From positions 62,001 to 126,000 of the forward strand of contig NZ_CP134195.1 in NCBI RefSeq assembly GCF_031585635.1: 64,000 nt of DNA, read 5' to 3'. Position 1 is the stretch's first letter. Each line of letters opens with the position of its first letter. Of this stretch, positions 7,004 through 15,921 are shown one piece after another. The notes below the pieces were generated by a model. It was not told where the DNA came from, ran no database searches, and saw only the letters and a list, made by a program, of their open reading frames with translations. Origin of the DNA: Paraburkholderia sp. FT54. Its GTDB lineage: Bacteria > Pseudomonadota > Gammaproteobacteria > Burkholderiales > Burkholderiaceae. The position numbers and the translations under genes are program-made.

Positions 7004-9379
7004 CTAGTGCGTATGGCAATACAGGTCGTCGAACTTAAGATCGCTTTGGGGCAGGACGGGCAGCGTCGTCGGCATGCTGTCCGGTCCGACGAAGGTAAAC
7101 GATGCCGCCTTGATGGTGTATGCGCCGGGACAATGGAACGTGATGTCGCCGCCCTCCAGGACGACGGAAGCGCCCCCACAATTCAACGTGATCTTCGACT
7201 TCGCCGACACCTGCACGTCCGCGCTCTCGCTCGCGACCCGCAACTGCTTTTGCGAGAAAAGGTCCATCCCTTCGGTGAGCGCCGCCATTAGCACCTTCCC
7301 CTTCGCCGCGACAAAACTCAGCCCGAGCTTGTGCGCGCACAACGAGATCAGCTCGCCCGCCACCATGCGCAGCCGCTTCGTGATGCTCACGTCCATGTCC
7401 TGGCCTGCAGTGACGATCACATTCTCGCCCGCCGAATGCTGAGCCGATTTCGGCGTCACGAACGCCATGCCGCCGGGGGCACTCGCGAGTAGCCCCGCAT
7501 CGCGAAGCTGGTTCAGCCCATCGAGGAGCGCCGCCTGTGTGGCGCGGTCGGCAGGATCAGCCTTCGCCTGCGTGGTCGCCGCCGCGAGGTCCGTTACGCG
7601 CTGCAGCGCCGCCCTGAGCTGCGCGACGGCAGCAGGCATTTCAAGGTGCGGCGTATCCGCCCCGGCTGCCGCATCTGCCGAGAGGAACAGCCCCTTCGCC
7701 GCGCGCATCGTGCCCCACGCCTGGGAGGTGATTTCGTACCCCTCCCCCCGTTCGAGCTTTTTACTGTTGAGCAGGTACCCCTGGTTGATCGCCGTCTGGC
7801 TGTAGACCGTCGCGATGCGTGCGCTTTCCTTGCCCACCAGATCGTTGAACACGATTTCCGCACCGCGCAGCGGCGAGCGCCAAATCGCATAGCTAAACAT
7901 CGCCTGCGCCCCATGAACGACGTCGCCGTGGGAATAGTCGTGCAGGGCGCCGGATATGTGGAGGCGGTCGACGTCCCCATGGGCCGCTTCGAGCATCACC
8001 TCAGTCGTCGGGAGCAGCGGCGAGTGAAAGCCGCCCTGATACGACGACGACGGACGCAGCAGGCGCAGATAGAGGACCTGTTTTTCGGCACTGGCCGAAC
8101 CTTGCAGGAATTTCGGGAGGACGGGATAGCGACCGCGCTCGTCGAGACACGCGTAAGGCGCCGTATCAAACGTCGTAACAACGCCCACAACGGGGCCGTT
8201 CAGAAATCTCCAGTCCCGCTCAAAAACGAACTCCGGACGGTAGGCGAGGTGCGCGGGCATCGCCTTGAACCGCGTATAGGCCGGGTTCGTACGGCTGCCC
8301 TTCATCTTCATCGACGTAATGACGAGGCCGTATTCGGCGCTCGCGAGCTTCGTGTTGGTCAGCTTCATGACAACGCCCGGCGCCACGCCCTTCGCATTGG
8401 TCGTACCCGAAAGCGTCGCCTGCCGCGCAATCTGCTCGTCGCGCCGTACCTGCGCGAGTGCGTCGCCCTGCTGTTGCGTCAGATGGAATTCCGCGCTGCG
8501 ACTGATCTGCCCGGATACCGAGCGGTCGTCGGCGTCATCGGAGACGCTTGCCGTCGCCCGTAACGGTTCCTCGGGCGTCCGGTAGTTGCGCTCCCATAGC
8601 TCGATCGTGGCCGCGACCAGCGTACGTCGCTCGTTGACCTTGAGCGCCGCCTCGTGCCAGTTATCCGTCAGACCCGAATCCGGCATGAGCGGAAGCTCAA
8701 GCGAGCGGATATAGGCGCGCGGATTGTCCGTAAAAACGAGGGTATCAAGCGCGCCTTCCTTGCCGCGTCCCTGTTTGTAAAACCAGAAGATACCTTTGCG
8801 CTTCGCATGCCGGACAATGAACGCCCACACGGATTCCTCGTACATGACGACCTGTTCGAGCTTCTCCTGCGCCGCTTCGATATGAAATTCGATATCGAAG
8901 GCGTCGAAGTTTTTCCGGTCGACAACCAGTTCGGTGACGATTTCCTGAAACGTCTTGTCCCTGAACGTCTCCGACCGGTGCACGCGTTTGAGCAGGGCCG
9001 CGAAGCGCGGCTCGATGCGCAGCCGGTACGCGGCCTCGTCGCGGCTCGTGCGGATACGCTTCCAGCGCGTGATCACGCCATTGAAGGTGGCCGCCTCACG
9101 GTCGGCGGGCTCATCGCAGCTGACGGAGGGCACCGCGACGCGCTCGTCGATCTGTAGACCGGCCCGCCGTCCGACGCAGAGCTTGCCGTCGATATCGAGT
9201 TGCGGCGACGTGACCGTGATATCGACCGTATAGTCCTTGCAGAACCCCGCCTTCACCTTGAAGTCGAGCACATCGAGCCCGAGATCGAGCGGGCCGACCC
9301 AGATCCGCAGACGCTGGCTCAGGCGCGCGCCCGGGTGGCGCAACGTATCCGTAAAGCTCTTTGTCAAAGCATTCATCAA
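7004..9379 (-). CDS. vgrG: VgrG spike protein (TssI) of the type VI secretion system
   Basis: A 791-residue VgrG. It has the gp27/gp44-like N-terminus (LRIWVGPLDLGLDVL), the KRKGIFWFYKQG and LHISGALHDYSHGDVVHG segments typical of VgrG, and a C-terminal DUF2345-type beta-rich region running from about residue 640 to the end (SAGENVIVTAGQDMDVSI, GDITFHCPGAYTIKAASF). VgrG trimerises to form the needle tip of the T6SS tube and carries cargo. It heads the minus-strand array of effector, immunity-type and PAAR genes. No tss structural genes are in the window, so this is an orphan vgrG island relying on a core apparatus elsewhere. Confidence 0.93.
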   Translation of the reverse strand: MMNALTKSFTDTLRHPGARLSQRLRIWVGPLDLGLDVLDFKVKAGFCKDYTVDITVTSPQLDIDGKLCVGRRAGLQIDERVAVPSVSCDEPADREAATFNGVITRWKRIRTSRDEAAYRLRIEPRFAALLKRVHRSETFRDKTFQEIVTELVVDRKNFDAFDIEFHIEAAQEKLEQVVMYEESVWAFIVRHAKRKGIFWFYKQGRGKEGALDTLVFTDNPRAYIRSLELPLMPDSGLTDNWHEAALKVNERRTLVAATIELWERNYRTPEEPLRATASVSDDADDRSVSGQISRSAEFHLTQQQGDALAQVRRDEQIARQATLSGTTNAKGVAPGVVMKLTNTKLASAEYGLVITSMKMKGSRTNPAYTRFKAMPAHLAYRPEFVFERDWRFLNGPVVGVVTTFDTAPYACLDERGRYPVLPKFLQGSASAEKQVLYLRLLRPSSSYQGGFHSPLLPTTEVMLEAAHGDVDRLHISGALHDYSHGDVVHGAQAMFSYAIWRSPLRGAEIVFNDLVGKESARIATVYSQTAINQGYLLNSKKLERGEGYEITSQAWGTMRAAKGLFLSADAAAGADTPHLEMPAAVAQLRAALQRVTDLAAATTQAKADPADRATQAALLDGLNQLRDAGLLASAPGGMAFVTPKSAQHSAGENVIVTAGQDMDVSITKRLRMVAGELISLCAHKLGLSFVAAKGKVLMAALTEGMDLFSQKQLRVASESADVQVSAKSKITLNCGGASVVLEGGDITFHCPGAYTIKAASFTFVGPDSMPTTLPVLPQSDLKFDDLYCHTH

Positions 9380-9765
9380 GCATCCCTTGCCCGGTTGAAA
9401 GGAACGAGGCGAAATCGTTGCATCCGCACGTATTGCCGAGCATTTGAGGGTTGCAACAGAAAGACGTCAATCACCCAGATCGGCTGGTGTCTGAAAATTC
9501 CAACATGGTTCGTCAAATAACGACAAATCGGACTCCTCTCATTTTTTGAGATTGAATTGCTCGATATGCATTCAGCGACCGGTTTGCCGGATGGAAATAG
9601 CAGGCATCAAGGACGAGCGCTGCCATGGTTCGCTGCCCGTCGCTGCAGCGTGGATGCGGAACTCTCGGCCACCACGTCGATGGGTTCGCAACGGCTCGCG
9701 GCGAGGGTGTTGGACTGTTCCGCGGCCCGCGTAAGAGCGACCTGCTGTAACCGGAAACGGCACGT
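9380..9765. other. Gene-poor stretch upstream of vgrG
   Basis: About 390 bp with no convincing gene. The minus strand near 9600-9760 has a short frame with plausible amino-acid composition that may be another scrap of a lost gene. The vgrG promoter should lie here, but no confident -35/-10 pair was recognised. Confidence 0.4.
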
Positions 9766-10190
9766 CTAGGGCGTGCCCCGGTAACTTTTCTGGCTCGCGT
9801 ACAACGCGCTCTGATCGGTCGCGTTGAGTAGCGCGCCGAACTGGACGACTTCGCCGAATGTGGCGCTCGCGTCCGCGATTCCGGTGAGCGCGCCGATGGC
9901 GAGAAGATTGGAGCCATCACCGCCCGGGCCGATTGAACCGTTCGTCGTATTGCCGTTGACGACGAGGCTGCTCACGCTCGTGCTGTAGTTCTCCGTGACG
10001 CTGTTCGCGTTGCCTGCGCTGACGGTGTTCGACGATGTGAACCCAACGTTCTAGTCGTACATCTGGTAGCTGAGGTTGACGGCATTCAGCGCAATGATCG
10101 ACATATTCGTGCTGCCCGTCATGACCGTAAAGCTGTTGCCGGTCGCGCCCGCGGGAATACCCGTTACGCTCGCGCGACTGAAGGGCTGCC
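9766..10190 (-). pseudogene. C-terminal remnant of a LamG-like surface protein, interrupted by a stop
   Basis: Minus-strand reading gives a continuous Ser/Thr/Asn-rich sequence with the flavour of concanavalin/LamG-type surface proteins (GIPAGATGNSFTVMTGS, FGEVVQFGALLNATDQSAL). The frame is broken by TAG at 10051-10053 and has no start: its upstream side ends where the IS4-type remnant begins. Only the last ~70 codons form an open frame. The family assignment is by general resemblance. Confidence 0.45.
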
Positions 10191-10206
10191 TGAGGGCTAA
10201 GGCCGT

Positions 10207-10740
10207 TCAGTTAGGGTCTTTCTTCAAGAATCGAACGGTGTAACGTCGAGGGCGAGATTTGACGACCCGGTCGCAAGTGCGGTCGGGTCGTTTTTCGTTG
10301 GGCAGCCACTTGTGGCACTCGCGCAGGCGCTTCAGACAGGCGGGCAATTTTGCATAGACCGGCGTTAGCGCGGCCCTCATCATTTCGTGCTGGATCGTGT
10401 GCAGGGCGCGCACGAAGCTGACATCAGTCGGCTCGAGTTTCGCTTCCCATGCGGCGCTGGCGATCTCACGGCGAATCAGGTTGTAGGCGATTAAAGCTCC
10501 CCATATTTCCTGGTACACGCTTTCGACGGTGCGACTGCGCAAGGTCAACTCCGAGCCGAGCATTGATTGTTTAAGCTCGCGGTAACTGGTTTCGATCTGC
10601 CAGCGACGCTCGTAGCAGACCAGGATATCAGCGGGCTTGAAACGGCGACGATCACCCAAGGAAGTCAGTAGCACGCGTTCGCGCCCCGGCGCGTCGATGG
10701 TGCGGATTGCCCAATGCGGAAAAGTGGCGGCTGTTCCGGC
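10207..10740 (-). mobile_element. IS4-family transposase, 5'-truncated remnant
   Basis: The minus-strand frame contains the C-terminal part of an IS4-type DDE transposase: GRERVLLTSLGDRRRFKPADI, then the YREK-type signature YERRWQIETSYRELKQSML carrying the catalytic Glu, then EIWGALIAYNLIRREIA. Recognisable homology begins around 10730, so roughly the first 60% of a ~440-residue enzyme, including two catalytic Asp, is missing. The element cannot move by itself. It abuts a gene fragment on the other strand at ~10740, which marks an old rearrangement junction. Confidence 0.8.
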
Positions 10741-11182
10741 GCAATCCACTCCGGCCGTCCGGGAAGCGCGACGCAAGGAGGTCTGGCCGATCGAGGCGCA
10801 ATTGCCGGCCATCTATCTGGATGTGCTCGACCTTGCCGCTTATATGGTCGACAGCGCCAGTTCAACCGAATTCCGCAAGGTTCTGATGATCCTTTATCTG
10901 CATCGATTTGCTTCCGGCGAGTTCCCGCGAGCTGGGCTGATCAGGGCACATCTTGCGACGTCGGAACGCTTCAGGGAGCGCCGCGGTGAGGCTCGTCGTC
11001 GGTTTTCCATGAAAGTGCCGCCACGTATCGTGGAAGATTTGAAGACACTGATGCCCGACACGATCTTGACTCAGACGGAGGTTATCAAGTCGGTGATCTA
11101 CCAGTTTCATGCGGACGTCGTTGAGTCACGCAACCCTGAGCTGATCAGAAAACTCGGGGTGCTGTCGGTGGTTTATGCGTAG
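10740..11182 (+). pseudogene. 5'-truncated gene of unknown function beside the IS remnant
   Basis: From about 10790 to the stop at 11182 the plus strand reads as ordinary protein (IEAQLPAIYLDVLDLAAYMV, later TLMPDTILTQTEVIKSVIYQF). The open frame continues upstream only through antisense transposase DNA, so the natural start has been lost at the IS junction. An internal ATG at 10843 could start a shorter 113-residue product. No domain is recognised. Confidence 0.4.
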
Positions 11183-11295
11183 CTGCCGCGCGCCCACAGC
11201 GCGACAAAGCCTGCAATTTACTTCAAGGGCGCCCAGAAAGGTCGGATACGCACCCAACCTTTTTGGGTCAAATCGCTTAAGCAGGTAGCAAGCGC

Positions 11296-13020
11296 TTATG
11301 CCGACTCCCCGCGCATCTTCCTCCCCTGCTCCCGAATCTGCTCCAGCGTCGCGCCCGGCGTACTCGCCTCTTGCGGCATGCGAATCTCGATCACCGACGC
11401 GCACTTCGCCTCCATCGAGCGCTTCAGCGCGGGCAGAAAATCCTCCGTCCGCTCCACCGTCTCACCATGCGCGCCGAACGAACGCGCGAACGCCGCGAAA
11501 TCCGGATTCGTGAGACCAGTGCCGTGCACACGGTTCGGATAATGCCGCTCCTGATGCATGCGAATCGTCCCGAAGTGACCGTTATTCACGACGATGAACA
11601 GCACATGCAGGTCGTACTGCATCGCCGTCGCGAGTTCTTGCGCGGCCATCATGAAGCAGCCGTCGCCGGCCAGCGCGACGACAGCGCGTTGCGGATACAT
11701 CGACTTCGCCGCGATCGCCGCCGGCACGCCGTAGCCCATCGCGCCACTCGTCGGCGCGAGTTGCGAACGGTAATGGCGATACGAGAAATGCCGATGCAGC
11801 CAGGTCGCGTAATTGCCCGCGCCGTTGGTGAGAATCGCGTCGTCCGGCAGATGCGCGCGCAACTGCTGGATGACTTCGCCCATCTGCACGTCGCCGGGAA
11901 TCTGACGCGGTTTGCGCCAGTCGAGATACGCGCGATGCGCCTCGTCCGCCGCGCCCGACCAGGCGAGCTTATGCGACGAAGGCTTCATCTCCGCAAGCAG
12001 CGCAGCCAACTCCGGCATGCCGGAGACGATCGGCAGATCCGCCGCATACACGCGGCCCAATTCCTCCGCGCCTTGATGCACATGCACGAGCGTCTGCTTG
12101 GTCTTCGGAATGTCGAGCAGCGTGTAGCCGTTGGTCGTCGCTTCGCCCAAACGTGGTCCGATTGCGAGCAGCACGTCGGCATCGCGGATACGTTGCGCCA
12201 GCGCCGGATTGATGCCGAGGCCGACGTCGCCGGCATAGTTCGGATGCTCGTTGTCGAGCGTGTCCTGAAAGCGGAACGCGAGGCCGACCGGCAGTTGCCA
12301 GTTTTCGGCGAAGCGTTGAAAGTCCGCACATGCCGCAGGCGTCCAGCCGCTGCCGCCCGCGATCACCATCGGCCGCTGCGCGCCTTCGAGCAATGCGCGC
12401 AACTTCTCGATCTGCGCCGGCGACGGTGACGCCGCGACGCGCTGATACGCCGGCGCGCCGGCTACGGCGTCGCATGCATCGCTCAACACGTCTTCCGGCA
12501 AGGACAACACGACGGGTCCGGGCCGTCCCGAAGTCGCCGTGTGAAACGCATGGCTAAAATATTCGGGAATGCGCTTCGGATCGTCGATTTGCGCGACCCA
12601 CTTCGCCATCTGACCGAACATACGCCGATAGTCGATTTCCTGGAACGCCTCGCGGTCGAGATGCTCACGCGCGCATTGGCCGATCAGGAGAATCATCGGC
12701 GTGGAATCCTGAAACGCGGTGTGCACGCCGATCGACGCATGCGTGGCGCCCGGTCCGCGTGTGACGAGCGCGACGCCCGGCCGGTCGGTCAACTTGCCGA
12801 CGGCCTCCGCCATATTCGCCGCGGCCGCTTCGTGACGGCAAACAATGGTCTGGATGCGTTCGGTCTCGTCGTGCAGCGAATCCAGCACGGCGAGAAAACT
12901 CTCGCCAGGCACACAGAAAACACGCTCGACACCGTGCGTGAGCAAAGCATCGACGACGAGACGCGCGCCAGTGGTTTGAGCGGCGGCGGAACCGGAAACA
13001 GGAACATTCGGCTGCAACAT
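11296..13020 (-). CDS. Thiamine-diphosphate-dependent enzyme, acetolactate-synthase-like
   Basis: A 574-residue TPP enzyme with the family's three-domain layout. The N-terminal pyrimidine domain has the activating Glu64 in VCRHEAAAANMAEA; the C-terminal PP domain has GDGCFMMAAQEL from residue 452 followed by NNG, the Mg-diphosphate signature. It resembles the catalytic subunit of acetolactate synthase and related decarboxylases/carboligases, but no small regulatory subunit or ilvC is adjacent, so biosynthetic IlvB is unlikely. GGAGG lies upstream of the start. The substrate cannot be read from the sequence. Confidence 0.8.
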   Translation of the reverse strand: MLQPNVPVSGSAAAQTTGARLVVDALLTHGVERVFCVPGESFLAVLDSLHDETERIQTIVCRHEAAAANMAEAVGKLTDRPGVALVTRGPGATHASIGVHTAFQDSTPMILLIGQCAREHLDREAFQEIDYRRMFGQMAKWVAQIDDPKRIPEYFSHAFHTATSGRPGPVVLSLPEDVLSDACDAVAGAPAYQRVAASPSPAQIEKLRALLEGAQRPMVIAGGSGWTPAACADFQRFAENWQLPVGLAFRFQDTLDNEHPNYAGDVGLGINPALAQRIRDADVLLAIGPRLGEATTNGYTLLDIPKTKQTLVHVHQGAEELGRVYAADLPIVSGMPELAALLAEMKPSSHKLAWSGAADEAHRAYLDWRKPRQIPGDVQMGEVIQQLRAHLPDDAILTNGAGNYATWLHRHFSYRHYRSQLAPTSGAMGYGVPAAIAAKSMYPQRAVVALAGDGCFMMAAQELATAMQYDLHVLFIVVNNGHFGTIRMHQERHYPNRVHGTGLTNPDFAAFARSFGAHGETVERTEDFLPALKRSMEAKCASVIEIRMPQEASTPGATLEQIREQGRKMRGESA

Positions 13021-13170
13021 TGCGATGAAGCCTCCAGGCAGTGAGTGCAGTGTGAGAATGCCGCGTCGGCGGAACGCTGGCCGATGCGGCGCTTCGACAG
13101 CTTACGCCGAGCGCGCCTGCGCTGTCACGGCGCAGTGCAACCGTACCGTTCGCGCATAGCGCGCCGCGCA

Positions 13171-13198
13171 AATAAAAACGCGGGCCTATAGCCCGCGT
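13171..13198 (-). terminator. Rho-independent terminator after sdaA
   Basis: Minus-strand hairpin with arms ACGCGGGC/GCCCGCGT followed by a T-rich run, 35 bp beyond the sdaA stop. It ends the gcvTHP-lyase-sdaA direction of transcription. Confidence 0.8.
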
Positions 13199-13232
13199 CG
13201 TCATTCGTGTTAAACCCCGTAAAGCCCGTAAC

Positions 13233-14621
13233 TCAACACTCGACGATATTCACCGCTAACCCGCCACGCGACGTTTCCTTGTACTTGGTCTTCATGTCCG
13301 CGCCGGTTTCGCGCATGGTCTTGATCACCGAATCGAGCGACACGTAGTGGCTGCCGTCACCGCGCAAGGCCATGCGCGCCGCATTGACCGCCTTCACCGA
13401 TGCCATCGCATTGCGCTCGATACACGGAATCTGCACCATGCCGCCGACCGGATCGCACGTCAGGCCGAGGTTGTGTTCCATGCCGATTTCCGCGGCGTTT
13501 TCGACCTGCCGCGGCGTGCCGCCCATGACTGCGGCGAGCGCGCCCGCCGCCATCGAACAGGCGACGCCTACTTCGCCCTGGCAACCCACTTCGGCGCCGG
13601 AAATCGACGCGTTCAGCTTGTACAGAATACCGATCGCCGCGGCGGTCATCAGGAAGTCGATCACACCTTGCTGATTCGAGCCCGGCATGAAGCGCGTGTA
13701 GTAATGCAGCACGGCCGGGATGATGCCGGCCGCGCCATTGGTCGGCGCCGTCACCACGCGTCCGCCGGCGGCGTTTTCTTCGTTGACGGCGATCGCATAG
13801 AGATTGATCCAGTCGATCATCGAGAGCGGATCGCGCAGCGCCAGTTCAGGATTGCCCAACAGCGTGCGATACAGCTGAGGCGCGCGGCGTTTCACCTGGA
13901 ACGGGCCGGGCAAGTTGCCGTCGGCATCCGGATTGTTGATGCCGCAGCCCCGCGACACGCACGATTGCATCACGTCCCAGATCTTCAGCAAGCCCGCGCG
14001 CGTTTCCTCTTCCGTATGCCAGACGCGCTCGTTTTCCCACATCAATTGAGCGATGCTCTTGCCGGTCGATTCGCACAGCGCAAGCAACTCGTTGCCGCTG
14101 CGAAACGAGTGCGGCAGTTGATCGACGGCGCTCAGCACCTTGGTGTTCGGCGCGCCGGCCGTCACCACGAAACCGCCGCCCACCGAAAGATAGGTCGATT
14201 CGCGCAACGTCTCGCCCTGCGCGTCGAGTGCACGCAGCTTGAGGCCGTTCGGATGCTCGGGCAGCGCCTGACGATAAAACGCAATCTGATCCTTCTGCAC
14301 GAACGGCACCTCGTGCGTGCCGAGTAGCGCCAGCTTGCGGGACACACGCACGGCTTCGAGCCGCTGCGCGATCGTATCCGGGTCCACGGTATCGGGCGCA
14401 TCGCCCATCAGGCCGAGCATGACGCCGCGATCGGTGCCGTGCCCCTTGCCCGTCGCACCGAGTGAGCCATACAGCTCCACTTTCACCGATGCGGTCGCAG
14501 CAAGCAGCCCATCGCGTTCGAGCCCTTGAGCGAACATCAGCGCCGCGCGCATCGGCCCGACCGTATGCGAACTGGACGGACCAATGCCGATTTTGAAGAG
14601 GTCGAACACGCTGACTGCCAT
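13233..14621 (-). CDS. sdaA: L-serine ammonia-lyase (serine deaminase)
   Basis: A 462-residue single-chain L-serine dehydratase that converts L-serine to pyruvate and ammonia using a [4Fe-4S] cluster. It shows the family's N-terminal [14 protein letters not shown], the Cys-containing segment [15 protein letters not shown], and [20 protein letters not shown], plus [24 protein letters not shown] precedes the ATG. Lying downstream of gcvTHP, it can drain serine made from glycine, so the block looks like a glycine/serine catabolic unit. A 30-bp gap separates it from the upstream lyase gene. Confidence 0.95.
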   Translation of the reverse strand: MAVSVFDLFKIGIGPSSSHTVGPMRAALMFAQGLERDGLLAATASVKVELYGSLGATGKGHGTDRGVMLGLMGDAPDTVDPDTIAQRLEAVRVSRKLALLGTHEVPFVQKDQIAFYRQALPEHPNGLKLRALDAQGETLRESTYLSVGGGFVVTAGAPNTKVLSAVDQLPHSFRSGNELLALCESTGKSIAQLMWENERVWHTEEETRAGLLKIWDVMQSCVSRGCGINNPDADGNLPGPFQVKRRAPQLYRTLLGNPELALRDPLSMIDWINLYAIAVNEENAAGGRVVTAPTNGAAGIIPAVLHYYTRFMPGSNQQGVIDFLMTAAAIGILYKLNASISGAEVGCQGEVGVACSMAAGALAAVMGGTPRQVENAAEIGMEHNLGLTCDPVGGMVQIPCIERNAMASVKAVNAARMALRGDGSHYVSLDSVIKTMRETGADMKTKYKETSRGGLAVNIVEC

Positions 14622-14651
14622 TTACTGCTCCCTGCTGATCATAAAGTTGGT

Positions 14652-15782
14652 TTACCGCGCTGGCAGCGGCAAACACACGGCGAGCCACGCGGGCGGCGTC
14701 GGTGCGAGCTGTAGCGCGATCGGCGTATAGCGCCCGTCGAGGCGCGCCGCCAGGTGAAACAGTTCCGTCGCGTTCTTCGGGTCCCATTGACCCGAATAGC
14801 CGGGCAAGCCGGCCTCGCGACGTTTTGCATCGAACGGAACGCTCGAATGCACGAATTCTTCATGCGTCTTGCTGCCGGCCGCGTACGGCGCCAGCCAGTT
14901 GAGCGCGGCTTCCAGCGAGGCGCCGTCCGCGCCCTTCTCAGGCAGCCAGTTACGGTTATGGCGGCGCGCGGAGAGCGCGGCGGTCACGAGCGGTTGCAGA
15001 TCGTAGGTGACGTAATGCAAGGCGTCGCGTTCGCTGAAATCGATCGTCGAACCATCCGGCTCGATGTTGTCGCCGATATGCTCGACGAACAGACGCTGGG
15101 CCGCATTGATCATCTTGCGGTTGTCCAGCGTGAACGCAGCCATGGCAATCAGTTTGATCCGATGGCTCTGCCAGTTGTTCCTGAACGTGCCTTTGAGCGG
15201 CCGTGGCTGCGCGTCGATTTGCCCGATGTAGCCGTTCGCGAGTTTCGTCAGGAACGCCATCGACGCATTGCGCGTTTTCACCGGCAACGCGCTTGCCGTC
15301 ATGTCGTACGCGAGAATCAGTCCCTCGAAGTGGGTTTCGTCGATGGGATTGAAGCTCGGTTGATAGGTCGTGACCCAGGCATAAAGCAGCCGATCGACCA
15401 GTTTCAGATAACGGTCGTCGCTGGTGGCGCGCCAGGCGAGCGCGGCGTCGCGCAGCAGATCAAGATCTTTCTCCGCTTCGACGCTCTGGTCGTAAATGCC
15501 TTCGTGCGGCAGCGTGCCTTCGGTATGCAGTTTCGCCAGCGCATGCGGCTGGTCGTTCAGATGGGCCTGGACATTGCTCACCAGCGCTTTCACGCCGGGA
15601 TCGGCGTTAGTGCGTTCGCTGGTTTGCAGTGCGGGCGCCGCACAAAAATTCATTGCAGCCTGCGCTTGCCGCAGCGGCAGCAGCACGGCTGCGCCAGCCA
15701 ACAGCAGTGTGCAGGCTTGCCGCCACGTCCGCGCTCGCCTTGCTTCGGTCCGGCTTTGCATCAATCGCACCTTTCGCGCCAT
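14652..15782 (-). CDS. Exported alginate-lyase-like protein
   Basis: A 376-residue protein with a Tat-unlike, Arg-rich leader and signal peptide ending near AQA (residues ~40-42). The mature body is the alpha-toroid alginate_lyase type, with NNWQSHRIKLIAMAAFTL in the position of the conserved Asn-containing active-site segment and FSERDALHYVTYDLQPLV. The predicted location is periplasmic. Strict alginate specificity is not established; it may act on other uronate polymers. GAGGAG precedes the start. Its place between gcvP and sdaA is odd for a polysaccharide enzyme. Confidence 0.75.
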   Translation of the reverse strand: MARKVRLMQSRTEARRARTWRQACTLLLAGAAVLLPLRQAQAAMNFCAAPALQTSERTNADPGVKALVSNVQAHLNDQPHALAKLHTEGTLPHEGIYDQSVEAEKDLDLLRDAALAWRATSDDRYLKLVDRLLYAWVTTYQPSFNPIDETHFEGLILAYDMTASALPVKTRNASMAFLTKLANGYIGQIDAQPRPLKGTFRNNWQSHRIKLIAMAAFTLDNRKMINAAQRLFVEHIGDNIEPDGSTIDFSERDALHYVTYDLQPLVTAALSARRHNRNWLPEKGADGASLEAALNWLAPYAAGSKTHEEFVHSSVPFDAKRREAGLPGYSGQWDPKNATELFHLAARLDGRYTPIALQLAPTPPAWLAVCLPLPAR

Positions 15783-15921
15783 GCGAAACTCCTCGTTAGG
15801 CTGATTCGGTGTGTGATGTTAGCCGTTTGCGGCCAGGAGCGACAGAGAACCGAGGACCGAACCGCGCACCGCCCAGCCGCCTCTTTTCGAGGCAACGGGC
15901 GATGTCTGGCAACGACCCAGC

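Noticed and set aside
6275..9157. Several 160-340-codon plus-strand frames opposite vgrG and the effector
   Set aside because: They are shadows of the minus-strand T6SS genes and carry no recognisable domains.
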